Shown in pieces: positions 45,514 to 56,723 of a stretch of 64,000 nt of DNA. The notes under the pieces are model-generated. The model was not told where the DNA came from, did not search any database, and saw only the letters and a list, made by a program, of their open reading frames with translations. Position 1 is the stretch's first letter, and each line of letters opens with the position of its first letter. Origin of the DNA: Cystobasidiopsis lactophilus (lineage: Eukaryota; Basidiomycota; Agaricostilbomycetes; Agaricostilbales; Chionosphaeraceae). The stretch is taken from NCBI GenBank assembly GCA_001599975.1, contig BCIO01000005.1, forward strand, positions 1,240,001-1,304,000, in the 5' to 3' direction. The position numbers and the translations under genes are program-made.

Positions 45514-46865
45514 CTACCAACCCACACAATTTGCTGGAGTCTCTGTGCAATTGGGCGCCGAACTGTAGAGCACTTCGCTCGTACCGTTCGCGGTGAAGCT
45601 GTTTGCCACCACCTGCCCTCCGGTGGCCGAGACCATCCACTTCATGAAAGCCTCGGCCAGTGCCTGGTTGCTTTGGCATACTTTAGATCCCAGCAAGAAT
45701 GAAGCCGGGTTGAGCAAGAGGTCGTCCGGGTCGGTATCTTCGCCTCGTTTGTACAAGGTTAGCTGGTCGGTCACCGATTTGGTTTGAGATTGTGTTGTGA
45801 GGAACGTGCCCCTATCAGTTAAGGTGTACGCTCCCAGTTCGCTGAAAAGCCAGGAATGAGATGGTGGTTTGGGTCTGCGAAGTTCTTACCTAGCGGCTGT
45901 CAAGGCGGCGACCGGGTAGGCCTGATAGTTTATGTACCAGGATGATGCCGGGTTTGCCCACGGAACTTGGCCGATGCTGGCAAACAAAAAGCTCTCTTTG
46001 ATGTTGGTTGCGGACTGTATTCAGTTGCTTGAGCTTCAACATTCTGCAACCCGACATTTCCAGCCCAACCTTGTCAAATCTCGAGATGAAGCGCGACACG
46101 CCGCTCTGCACTCCATTTCAGATTGCTTCACGCATAATTCAAAAGAGAACCGTACAGCGAGATTAGCTGTGGCTGCTCCCTGCGCGACAAATTTATTGAA
46201 TATGTCGAGGACCGAATCGGTCGATTGAATATTGGCGGGGTTCTGGGAAATTCAGGCCACATTTGCAGGACTGAGAGGTAAAGTCACCCACAGAAGCGGA
46301 CCCGACTAGGTAGAAATGATCTCGGAAGCCATAGACTCTCTCCTTCGAGATGGACGCATTGCCAGCAGCATATTCAGCAGCCGGGTTCTGAAGGTGGGAC
46401 ATTAGCAATGCCAGCGTTCAGAAAGTTGTGTCTACCCACGTAGGTTACTGCTATGTCCGCTTCGCCTGAGGCAAGATAAGCGATCGACTGCGTCGTGTCG
46501 CCCAACAGCCAAGAAATCATATAAGGCTCGCTGGCCAGTCCGTTGTCGATCGAGTAGTCAATGAAAGCAGTTGCCAGCGCCCCAATGAAGCCGCTCTGGC
46601 CCGCTCCACCTGAAAGTTGAAGAAACGGTCAAACAAGATGGCCACCGCCTGACTCTCGAAGCGCACCATTCGACAGTCGCAACCGCACTTGAGTGCCTCC
46701 TGGATGTGCCTTGCCAGTGTAGTTGGCAGCCGCAGCAACAGCATATGTGCAAACACCGCTCGAATCATTCGTCGATTGCCGAGCCTGGAGAACAGGCGGT
46801 GGCGCAACGGGGGCAGCATTGGTGGCGGCCAACATGGCGAGCAGACTGGCGAGCAAAGACAGCAT
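45514..46865 (-). CDS. Secreted tungstate/molybdate-binding protein-like (TupA/ModA-type PBP fold)
   Basis: The ATG at 46863-46865 gives a signal peptide (MLSLLASLLAMLAATNAAP). Later exons: FIDYSIDNGLASEPYMISWLLGDTTQSIAYLASGEADIAVTY, KERVYGFRDHFYLVGSAS, then KESFLFASIGQVPWANPAS and ELGAYTLTDRGTFLTTQSQTK, and the tail LLLNPASFLLGSKVCQSNQALAEAFMKWMVSATGG, ending TPANCVGW. The order GEADI...DHFYLVG...GAYTLTDRGTFL...LLNP...FMKWM.S..GG is that of bacterial TupA-type periplasmic oxyanion-binding proteins. At least five introns, so it is a settled fungal gene, but the fold is typically prokaryotic, so past transfer is plausible (inference). No partner permease or ATPase lies nearby. Ligand binding is not proven. 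Confidence 0.8.
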
Positions 46866-47331
46866 TTTTGTTCAGATGATGGTCTAGGACGAGAAAGCGA
46901 GAAGGCGAGGTGGGGCAGTCCTGCGACTGGCAGAGTTGGAAAGCAGACCGAAAAGGCAAACGATCGTCGAGCGAGCAAAAGAGAAGATTGCTTGGGGCGC
47001 TGCTCAACGCTTCACAGGAACCATTGCAACAGTCATCAAAAGCAGCATGTGGCAGAAACACACACCAGCCGAGCAGAGGGGCACAATTTGCGTCAAGCTT
47101 CCACCAAGAAAGGGCACTTCGCTGCGCGGGCGCTGGCCTAGCATTGTTGGCTCGACTTTTGGCTCGCACACGGTCTCAGATCAGTCTCGGTCTATGTTTC
47201 TGGCTCGCCGTTTGGAGCCAACAGGGGGCCGAGCCACGCGAGCGGGACCGGACAGGTCTCACCAAGCACCAAGCCTGGATTTGGACGGCGACACCGTTTG
47301 ATATCTCTGGCGTCAATTCGTTTGTTCAGCA
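46866..47331. other. Divergent intergenic region
   Basis: About 465 bp between the PBP-like start (minus) and the second F-box-like start (plus); nothing further recognised. Confidence 0.5.
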
Positions 47332-48616
47332 ATGGCCAACAACAACACATTAACGGCAGCGCAAAAGGCGTTAGCGATTCAAGAGATAGTCGATGCGGTG
47401 GTCCAGCAAGCGTTTAACGACACGACCTTTGTCGACGAGGACGGCTTGCCTTACGAGAGCTACGACGAGCCATTGCCTCAGGTGCCGTCTTCTAGTCGTG
47501 CTAGCACCCCAGATTGAATTGCTGACCAAAGAAGAGCAAGGACAGACCACCCTCAGCTTGGCTGTCGTCTCTCGAACTTTTGCGTTCGCTGTTAGGAAGG
47601 CCCTCTATTCTGACGTCTCTGTCCGAGGGTCGCGCCAATTCTCGCTGCTCTTGGATGTACTGAGCTCGAGTCCTGCTCTCGGCCAACTCGTGAAGGCCGC
47701 TACCTTGCTGAGTGCCATGGAAGAGTCCGTGGCAACCTTCTACGTGGACGCCACCCAGATTGCGGCTTTTCTCGGCGCTTGCCCATCTCTGACCCGTTTG
47801 GTCATCAACGGATCCCAATTCCTGACGCCCCTTTGCGATCCGTCTGTTTGCGCCGTCGCTCAAAGTCTTACGTCGATCGAGGTTCGGAACTGCAACTGGG
47901 ACAGTGAAACAGGAGCAGAGGCGCTAGAGGGTGCTTGGCTGGACGACATTCTTGCTTTTCCCAATCTAAGGGATCTGGAGCTGGACGAGATGCCTTTCGG
48001 GGCGGGCGAGATGGACCCAACAAGGACAGTTCAAAGCACGGTCCAATACCTCCTGGTGTCAAGCGTCAACGAGGATGTCCCCCAAAGCGCTCTCCTCCAG
48101 CTCCTCTCTCGGTGCCCGTCTCTACACGAGTTGCATCTTGCAGTCCCACCACGGCGACACCCGCACAATTACGCCCTGACGGAGGCGTTGCGCTCGGTCT
48201 CCTCTCGACTCACTCTTCTCGTTCTTAGCCAATATTATCGTCGGATCATTGACTCGACGCAATTCGCCAACGGCTATCCCCTGTTGAAGACCTTGGTCTT
48301 GAACGGAGTTCCTGCCAATAAAGATCTTCTCTATTCTCTTCCACCGAAGTTGGAGCATCTACGCCTGTGCAGAGCTATATGCATCGGCCAACAGGAGATC
48401 AAAGATTGGCTAGTTGGTCCGAATTTCGACCCACAAAACCTCAAGCATCTGGAGGTCATTGGAACATTTTACGAGGAAGGGATGGAAAGACGTCGGCATC
48501 ACGGAGCTGTGAAGTCTACGAGTGCCCAGTGTGAGGAGCTAGGGCGCCTTTTGGCCTTGAAAGGCGTGAAGTGGACGTACGAAGAGGAAGAGGATGATCC
48601 GCGGGTCTTGGCTTAA
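47332..48616 (+). CDS. F-box/LRR-like protein 2
   Basis: The ATG at 47332 gives MANNNTLTAAQKALAIQEI...YDEPLPQ. To join the long downstream frame, a very short intron (47482-47512, 31 nt, gtgccg...cccag) must be removed. It gives LPQ-IELLTKEEQGQTTLSLAVVSRTFAFAVRKALYSDV, a fair F-box. LRR-like segments follow (CPSLTRLVINGSQF, FPNLRDLELDEMPF, CPSLHELHLAV, YPLLKTLVLNGVPAN, LPPKLEHLRLCRAICIG, NLKHLEVIGTFYEEG). It ends KGVKWTYEEEEDDPRVLA at 48616. If the 31-nt intron is wrong, the N-terminus lies elsewhere. Paralogue of the gene at 44085-45337. Confidence 0.72.
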
Positions 48617-48812
48617 GGGACTGGGCAGCGGAGTCGATTGCAATGAGCTGGCCCTCCTCGCTGACAGTAACCAGTACCAGTGACCGTATCTTTCGCCACC
48701 GCCCCCCGGGAAGTTGAATCTGAGAATACTCCCTTAGGACCGGACTGCCCATACGGCTGGCCCAACTTTCGTCTCTTGCTCCCTAGCTTCTCTCTTTGAC
48801 AAGCAGCCCAAA

Positions 48813-50032
48813 ATGAGCAAACCGGCTTTGGTGTTCGTTGGCGCCTGCTACATCGACACTGTGCTCGAGTCGGTCGCTTTCATGATCTTTGATTCTCTGC
48901 CTGCCTCATGCCTTTCTTTTCTCATTCAGCTTGCCGCGGTATCCAGAAGAAGATGAAAAGCTGCGCGCCACCAAGCTCACCAGGCGCAGAGGAGGCAATG
49001 GCCCCAATAGCCTCGAAATCTTCCAGCAGCTCCGCCCTGCGGTCTTCTCGCTGCATCTTTGCGCTGCTCTGCCAGCTAGAGACTCCTTGGACTCGATCTT
49101 CATTCGTGATTCACTACCGAGCGAAGTCAGCATGACCTCTTGTCTGTTCCGAGAGGAACACCAAAACGCCGCGTCGAGCTACATCCTCAAAAGCGCCGCC
49201 ACCAATTCCAGGACCATCACGAACTACAATGCAATACCAGACATGACTTTGGAAGAGACCAAGTCCATGCTGGACCCTTTGACCGAGCTGGGCTGGTGCC
49301 ACTTCGAGGTGCAACCTGTCTATTCTCCAATTGGCTCCCATAAGCTGACCTTCTCACAGGGTCGCAACGTCGAGGTGGCATTAAAGTACATCCACCATCT
49401 TCGTATTACGAAGCCGACAACGACGATCAGCGTTGAGATTGAGAAGTCTGGCCGACCAGGCCTGCAAGATCTGGCCTTGGTGGCAGATGTAGTCTTCTAC
49501 TCCAAGTCGTGGGCTATTGTAAGTGAACTCCCTTTGAAGGTGCCCAGAGACTTATCACCAGTGATGTAGCATCAAGGTTACAAGTCCGCGCGGGAGCTTT
49601 TGCGCCACCAGTCGAGCCTACCAGAGATGAAAGCGTACGTCGTCTTGGGATGCATACCCAAACGTTTGATTTTGACCTAGAGGAGATGCCCAGGTCAGTG
49701 CTCTTGTGCACTTGGGGCGAAAATGGCTCTGCTGGTCAGCACCGCTCACAAGGCGATGGCGAGATCCAAACTTGTCCCGCGTTTTTACCGCCCGGAAATC
49801 CCATCGTTGAGTAAGCTCTTCTCTTTCTCTTTCAGTTGACGAGATCCTCACAGGCTGGAGCAGCACGGTCGGCGCGGGCGATTGTTGGATCGCGGCCTTC
49901 ATTCACGCGCACGCTGCTCACCCTCAAGATTGGCCGCTCGTCTTGAAGCTCGAATATGCCAACAGATCTGCTGGTACCAAGATCTGCCAGGAGGGCTTCA
50001 GCGGAGTCGGGTCGCGGACTCCATTAACCTGA
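48813..50032 (+). CDS. pfkB-family sugar kinase (ribokinase/ketohexokinase-like)
   Basis: The ATG at 48813 gives MSKPALVFVGACYIDTVL; after an intron, YPEEDEKLRATKLTRRRGGNGPNSLEIFQQL, the substrate-binding Gly-Gly-Asn block of the ketohexokinase branch. Then TSCLFREEHQNAASSYIL and DMTLEETKSMLDPL. The catalytic signature VGAGDCWIAAFIHAH (anion hole GAGD) is at about 49870-49920. It ends GVGSRTPLT at 50032. About five introns. It phosphorylates a sugar or related alcohol with ATP, probably in the cytosol; substrate not assignable. Its stop lies about 185 bp before the SF3B1 start. Confidence 0.85.
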
Positions 50033-50217
50033 AATGGCCCTTCCCTTCCGGCTTTGGCTTCCCATTCGACCATGTACACTTTCCCTTGTACCACTAGACA
50101 CACTTGTAACTGTAAGAAGCCCTTTGGCCTCGTCCACTGTGAAAACGTGACTTCGCCACCGTCGCCGCCCGCGGATTTGCAAGTTGTCCAGCTTGAACGA
50201 CTTCTTCTCTGCCCAGC

Positions 50218-53200
50218 ATGGCTGACGAGGTGCGTAGAACATCCACGGCATCACCAAAGGAGCAGCACTCATCACAGACAAGCAGGACGCGGCCATCAGG
50301 GAGCTCCAAGCGTCCAGAGCCCTGCGCAAGCAGCGAGAGGCGAAACCCAACGAGGACAAGGTGTCGCTGACGGGCACCGGCCAGTTCGACACCGAGTTGT
50401 ACGGGTCTGGCTCGCGCTTCGAGGGCTACAACACGGAGCTGCCTGCCGACGACGGCATGGACGTCGACGATGAGGCGGAGCCGAGGCTGCTTGATTCTTG
50501 TGAGCCCGCTTTGTCTCTGCTTCCGCTCTATGGGTCTGGTCTGATTGCGCTCTGCACATGTAGTTACGGCTCCCAAGCACTTGTTGCAGTGAGTGGTTTG
50601 CGTCTATAAGCTCAGGCCTCATGCTCAAAATTTATGCCCCTCTGCCCGCAGTGAATTCGCCGGCGACGACGAGGACGGCAACAATTCGTTCGATCCGTTC
50701 GCCGAGACGGCCAAGAAGAAGCAGATCGCGGCCAGGCAGAACGAGTACCAGCTCAGGCGCTTCAACCGGGAGTCGGACGACAAGAGGGCAGATGCTTTTT
50801 CAGCAACAGGCGAAGACGGTGTGGGCTACGCGGACGCCATGCGCCGCGCCAATCTGGAGAAGGAGGAGGCTAGGGTCGAGGCGGCAATCAAGGAGAGGCA
50901 AAAGGAGATCGAGGAGAAGGCCAAGGAGGCCGGCGTCACCTTGGGCGACGCCACACCTCGCAAGCGGCGCTGGGACGTCAGCGCCGACGACACCGAAAAC
51001 GCAGCACCCGTCTCCACCGACGACTCGACCGCCTGGGAGCAGCAGGGCGAGCAGCAACAGCCGGTCAAGAAGCGGCGGTCTCGGTGGGACCAGACGCCGC
51101 TGGGCGAAGCGTCGCCAACTCAGGCGACGGCCGCGCCCGCTGCCACTCCCCGCCGCTCTCGTTGGGACCAGACGCCCGTCGCAGGCCAAGCCGAAGAAGC
51201 CGTCGAAGCACCGGGCGCCTTTCAAATGCCGATATCTGCGATGTCAAACTACGACAAGGCCAACCGCTACCTGACCGACGAAGAGCTCGATGCCATGCTG
51301 CCTGCTGAAGGCTACGAGATTGTCCCTCCTCCCGAAGGCTACGCGCCGATCCGCACGCCCGCCCGCAAGCTCATGGCGACCCCGATGGGGCAGTCCGGCT
51401 TCATGATGCAGGACGAGATGGCCGCCGGCGACGTCGCAGCTGCTCTTGCCACCCCGGAAGTCTCAACAGAAGTCGAAGGCGTCGGCACCCTCGCCTTTAT
51501 GAAGCAAGAGGACGCGGTGTACTTCTCCAAGATCCTGAAGACCGGCGAAGGGTCGGAGGAAGAGGCCAGCTTGCCCATCGAAGAACTGAAGGAGAGGAAG
51601 ATTCTGCGCCTGCTACTCAAGATCAAGAACGGCACGCCGCCGATGCGAAAGACGGCATTGCGCCAAATCACCGACAACGCCCGGTACTTCGGCGCTGGAC
51701 CACTCTTCGACAAGATCTTGCCCTTGCTCATGGAGCGCACACTAGAGGACCAAGAGCGCCATTTGTTGGTCAAAGTCATCGATCGTGTGCTGTACAAACT
51801 GGACGACTTGGTGCGGCCTTATGTGCACAAGATTTTGGTGGTCATCGAGCCTTTGCTCATCGACGAAGACTACTACGCAAGAGTTGAAGGGCGCGAGATC
51901 ATCTCCAACTTGTCCAAGGCTGCTGGTTTGGCCCACATGATCTCCACCATGCGACCCGACATTGACCACATCGACGAGTATGTGCGCAATACCACCGCTC
52001 GCGCCTTCGCCGTGGTCGCTTCCGCCCTCGGTATCCCTGCTCTCCTACCTTTCCTCAAGGCCGTCTGCCGCTCCAAGAAGTCCTGGCAGGCTCGCCACAC
52101 TGGCATCAAGATCGTCCAGCAAATCGCCATCATGCTCGGCTGCGCCGTGTTGCCACACCTCAAAAACTTGGTCGAAGCCATTGCGCATGGCTTGGACGAC
52201 GAACAGCAGAAAGTCCGAACGATGACCGCCTTGGCCATTGCTGGTCTGGCCGAGGCTGCCGCTCCTTATGGTATCGAGTCCTTCGACTCCGTGTTGAAGC
52301 CGCTGTGGACCGGCATCCGAAAACACCGAGGCAAGGGCTTGGCAGCCTTCCTTAAGGCCATCGGTTTCATCATCCCGCTGATGGACGCCGAATACGCCAA
52401 CTACTACACGAAAGAAGTTATGATCATCCTCATTCGAGAGTTTCAGGTGCGTCTTGCTTCTTGCCTGATCCACGTGTGAGTGATCTCACCCTCTTGCGAT
52501 TGAAACAGTCACCCGACGAGGAGATGAAGAAGATCGTCCTCAAAGTCGTCAAGCAGTGCGCGGGCACCGAGGGCGTCCAGCCGACGTATGTGAAGCAGGA
52601 AATTTTGCCCGAGTTCTTCAAGCACTTCTGGATTCGTCGAAGTGAGTGATCGCTTTCACCTCAATGACGCAGATGCTCAACCGAGACTTCCAGTGGCGCT
52701 CGACCGCCGTAACTACAAGCAAGTGGTGGAGACCACCGTCGAGCTGGCTCAAAAGGCCGGCGTGACCGAGATCGTCAGCCGAACGGTGCCAGGTCTCAAG
52801 GACGACAGCGAAGCCTACCGCAAGATGACGATGGAGACCATCCAGAAGGTCATCTCTGACTTGGGCGCGGCCGACATTGACGAGCGCCTCGAAGAGCAGC
52901 TCATCGATGGCATCATCTACTCCTTCCAAGAGCAGACGACAGAAGATCAAGTAATGCTGGACGGCTTTGGATCCGTAGTCAACGCGCTGGGCATTCGCGT
53001 CAAGCCGTACCTCACCCAGATCGTCTCCACCATCCTTTGGCGGCTCAACAACAAGAGCGCCAAAGTGCGTCAGCAAGCAGCCGACCTCACCAGCAAGCTG
53101 GCCGTTGTCATCAAGCAATGCGGCGAGGACAGCCTGCTCTCCAAGCTGGGCGTGGTGCTCTTCGAACAGCTCGGAGAAGAGTACCCCGACACTTTGGGCA

Positions 53201-54427
53201 GCATCATCGCTGCCGAAGCCGCCATCGCCAACGTGGTGGGCATGACTCAAATGAGCCCGCCTGTGAAGGATCTTCGTGCGTTTTGCCCTCGTTTTCCCAT
53301 CTCTTCCGTGCTTGGCTGACTCTGTCGCAGTGCCGAGAATGACTCCTATTCTGCGAAATCGACATGAAAAGGTGCAAGAAGCATCCATCAACTTGATCGG
53401 CCGTATCGGTGCGTCCTTGTCTGCTTTAGTCTGCCGAGCGAGAACTGACCTTATCAAATTGCACAGCGGATCGCGGAGCCGAATTTGTCTCTGCCCGAGA
53501 GTGGATGCGCATCTGCTTCGAGCTGCTGGATCTGCTCAAGGCGCACAAAAAGGCTATTCGCCGAGCTGCCGTCAACTCGTTTGGCTACATCGCCAAGGCC
53601 ATCGGCCCGCAAGACGTGCTCAGCGTGCTGCTCACCAACCTCAAAGTCCAAGAGCGCCAGTCGCGCGTTTGCTCGACCGTTGCCATTGCTATCGTGGCCG
53701 AGACTTGCGGGTGAGTGATCCCGCCTCCTCGATCTGTTTGCCCAATCTGATTACGCTGTGCGTCTGGCTCACAGTCCCTTCACCTGCATCCCTGCCATCC
53801 TCAACGAGTACCGTACGCCTGACCTCAACGTCCGGAACGGCTGCTTGAAGGCTCTGTCCTTCCTGTTCGAGTACATTGGGGAGGTGGCGAAGGACTACGC
53901 GTACAGCGTGGTGGGCTGCTTAGAGGACGCCTTGACCGACCGAGACCCCGTGCACCGACAGACAGCTTCGGCCATCGTCAAGCACATGGCACTGGGTGTC
54001 GCTGGCCTGGGCAAGGAGGACGCCTGCATGCACTTGCTCAACCTCATCTGGCCCAACATGTGAGTCTTTGCCATTCTCAACTTTAATTTCATGAATCCAT
54101 TCTGATCATGTTCCAATAGCCTCGAGCTCTCGCCGCATGTGGCCAACAACGTGGCGGACGCCATCGAAGCGCTGGGCATGGCTTTGGGCCCCGGCGTCAT
54201 CATGTCCTACCTCTGGGCCGGCCTCTTCCACCCCGCTCGCAAGGTCCGAGAGCGATACTGGGTGGTGTACAACACGCTTTACATGCGGCACCAGGACGCA
54301 ATGGTGAGCTTCCTTGGCCCTCGAGCTCTTCAGGAGGCTAATCGTTTCGGCCCAGGTCCCCTTCTTCCCCCGCCTGTCTGACGACCCAACTTACGTCGAG
54401 AGATATGCGCTGGACATGTTCATCTAA
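50218..54427 (+). CDS. HSH155: Splicing factor 3B subunit 1 (U2 snRNP)
   Basis: SF3B1/Hsh155 clamps the branch-site helix of U2 snRNA on pre-mRNA. The ATG at 50218 (MADE) splices to [18 protein letters not shown], then [17 protein letters not shown] and [21 protein letters not shown]. The N-terminal part has RWDQTP repeats (about 51080 and 51165), the p14/U2AF-ligand-type region known in this family. The HEAT-repeat body begins near 51480 and includes [38 protein letters not shown]; the Lys matching human K700, a cancer hot spot, is unchanged. It ends [14 protein letters not shown] at 54427. About nine introns, mostly in the first 400 bp and the 3' half. ATG6 starts only about 90 bp downstream. 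Confidence 0.97.
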
Positions 54428-54517
54428 AACCCGCAAGAGCGAGCACCCTTTGAAATATTGAAACCCGCACACGCGATTCCATCGCCCCTTGAGCTTTGCC
54501 GACGATTTTGGGATGAG

Positions 54518-56141
54518 ATGAACGACTTTGGGACCTGCTGCAAGTGCAACGGGCCGCTTCGGCTGGACCACAGCATCAGCGCTGGTCTAGGCCAGAGCCA
54601 GTTCGACCTCTTGGCGTCGCAATTCCCCAGCGAGGGCGCCCTCACCTCGGCCCAGCTGGCTCGCTTGCCACCGGCCATCCGCAACGCCTACGCCAGGAAC
54701 GCGCTCAAGCCTGCTGTACAGCGCAGCTCCCTGCCCTCTTCGAGCCACAGCAATGCCCGCCCGGCCGACTCGTTCATCGTGCTGCCGGATGGCTCGAAAG
54801 GGGCGCCGCCTGCCATGGCCGACAGCCAGCGCTTGGCCTTGTCCCAAAAGCTGTTCTCGATGATGTCCCTGCACACGACCGTGGACCACCCGCTGTGCGT
54901 CGACTGCGCGGACTTGGTGCAGGACATGATGACCAAACGGGTGGGTTGGCCACTGCTACTCCAGCTTGCTTCCATTGCTCAAGCTGCTTGTTTTGTTGTG
55001 ATCCCACAGCTGGAGGACATCAAGAAGGAGCGCGACCGATACTTGCAGTTCGAGAAGGCGGTCAGCGGCGTGCAGATCACTGACGCCGACCTGGCTCGAC
55101 TCAAGGCGGACATCGAGGGCTTGAAGGGGGAGGAAGCAAAGGCCACGGAGGAGCTCAAGCTGGCAGAGAAAGAGCAGGCCAAGCTGGATGCCCAATTGAA
55201 GCAGTTGGAGCTGGAGGACGAAGCCTTGACGCAGCAAGAGGAAGCGTGCGTTTTCCACCTTCTATCTCCTCTGAGATGCCACAGTTTGATCCAGAACGCC
55301 ACAGGTTCTGGGCTGACTATGCGATCTACAACGAGGAGCTGCAAGGCTTGAAGAGCAAGTACAGGTCGCTCCAAGCGCAATACGCCCACGATGCCCGAGA
55401 GCTCGACAAGCTCCAGAAGACCAACGTTTACAGCAAGTACACCCTTTCCACTTTTTGAGTTGCTGTTCTCATTCTTGGCGAGGGCGTTGCAGACGACGCC
55501 TTTTGCATTGGCCACGAAGGCGGGCTCGCCACCATCAACGGCCTTCGCTTGGGTCGCCTGCCATCCATGCCTGTCGATTGGCCAGAGATCAATGCAGCCT
55601 GGGGCCACACTGTGCTTCTCACCCAAGTCATAGCGAAGAAGTGGTCGTACAACTTTGAAAGGTGAGCGAGAAGGCTACAAGACAGTCGAGCCAGACTGAC
55701 CACCGCGAATGCGTTCACAGTTACCGCCTCATTCCTATGGCTTCCTTTTCCAAGATCGAACGGACTTCAGACAAGACCATCTTGGAGCTGTACGGGTCCG
55801 GCGAGTTTGCCTTTGGGCGCCTCCTCCAAAACCGCCGCTTCGACCACGCTATGGTGGCCTTCCTCGAATGCCTAAGGCAGATAATGGAGCTGGCCAAGCA
55901 GAGAGAACCGTCGTTGAGACTGCCGTTTTCGTAAGCGACTCGTTCTCGAGCTGTGTGAAGGATGCGCACTTGGACTGACCTTCATTTCTCTCTTTTCAGG
56001 GTCAACAAAGACAAGATAGGCGAGGTCTCCATCAAGCTCCAGTTCTCCAGCGACGAGACATGGACCAGGGCCCTGCGCCACGTCTTGCTTTCGCTCAAGA
56101 TGATTCTTATGCGCATTGATGAGGGCGACTCGACTCCTTAA
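54518..56141 (+). CDS. ATG6: Atg6/Beclin 1/Vps30, class III PI3-kinase subunit
   Basis: Regulatory subunit of the Vps34 complexes in autophagy and vacuolar sorting. The ATG at 54518 gives MNDFGTCCKCNGPLRLDHS, with the N-terminal CxxC of this family; an in-frame ATG at 54458 would add 20 residues. A linker follows with FIVLPDGS, then coiled coil (LEDIKKERDRYLQFEKAV...; AKATEELKLAEKEQAKLDAQ), FWADYAIYNEELQG and the beta-alpha repeated autophagy-specific domain: DAFCIGHEGGLATINGLRLGRLP, VDWPEINAAWGHTVLL, YRLIPMASFSKIER, LYGSGEF and VNKDKIGEVSIKLQFSSDETWTRALRHVL. It ends DEGDSTP at 56141. About six introns. The very short gap to SF3B1 means its promoter overlaps the SF3B1 3' end. Confidence 0.95.
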
Positions 56142-56723
56142 AAGAGGGCCTGAGCGCCTCTTCCACCAGACGGATAGCACCCGCCCCAGACGGGACTTCC
56201 AGAGAAGGAGTATGTTGTCGACGGATTTGACGTCAACTTGCCCTAGCTGTTGCCTTCGGTCTCTCGCTTTGCGAGCACCCAGCACACCCAGGTGAGTCGC
56301 TAGTTTTTGAAGGGGTTTCGTCACTCAGACTTTAACGACCTGATGTAGGACTCCATCATGTCCTCCCACTGTGGGCCGGCAAAGACAGTTTACAGCTTGC
56401 CTTCAACTCAGCTTTCGCGGTCGGTGAGGAAGCTTCCTTGGGTTCCATTTCTTAGGCATGGACTGACAGACAAGGCAGCAACCGAGCCTGCATTGTGGCA
56501 GTACTTTGACTTGGCGATTCGTCGCTGAGCGAGGACCTATTATTAGATGGCGTGTGCTGTAATTCCCTATAATGTTCGCCCTTGTACAACAGTCCCATGC
56601 TCTATGAATTGTACGCATAACGTCCATGACCACCAGCGCCGGTGGCAAAGCCTAGGCCCGGTTCACCACTTTCTTCGCCTCGCCCATCGATCTCTCCCAC
56701 TCGGGGGCAACCCCGCTTCGCGT
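56142..56723. other. Convergent intergenic region
   Basis: About 580 bp between the stops of ATG6 (plus) and the dehydrogenase (minus), longer than the other convergent gaps here (78-205 bp). I see no gene in it; long 3' UTRs or a non-coding RNA are possible. Confidence 0.45.

Noticed and set aside
51080-51185. Repeated RWDQTP coding units in SF3B1 as a new repeat
   Set aside because: These repeats are a known feature of the SF3B1 N-terminal region.
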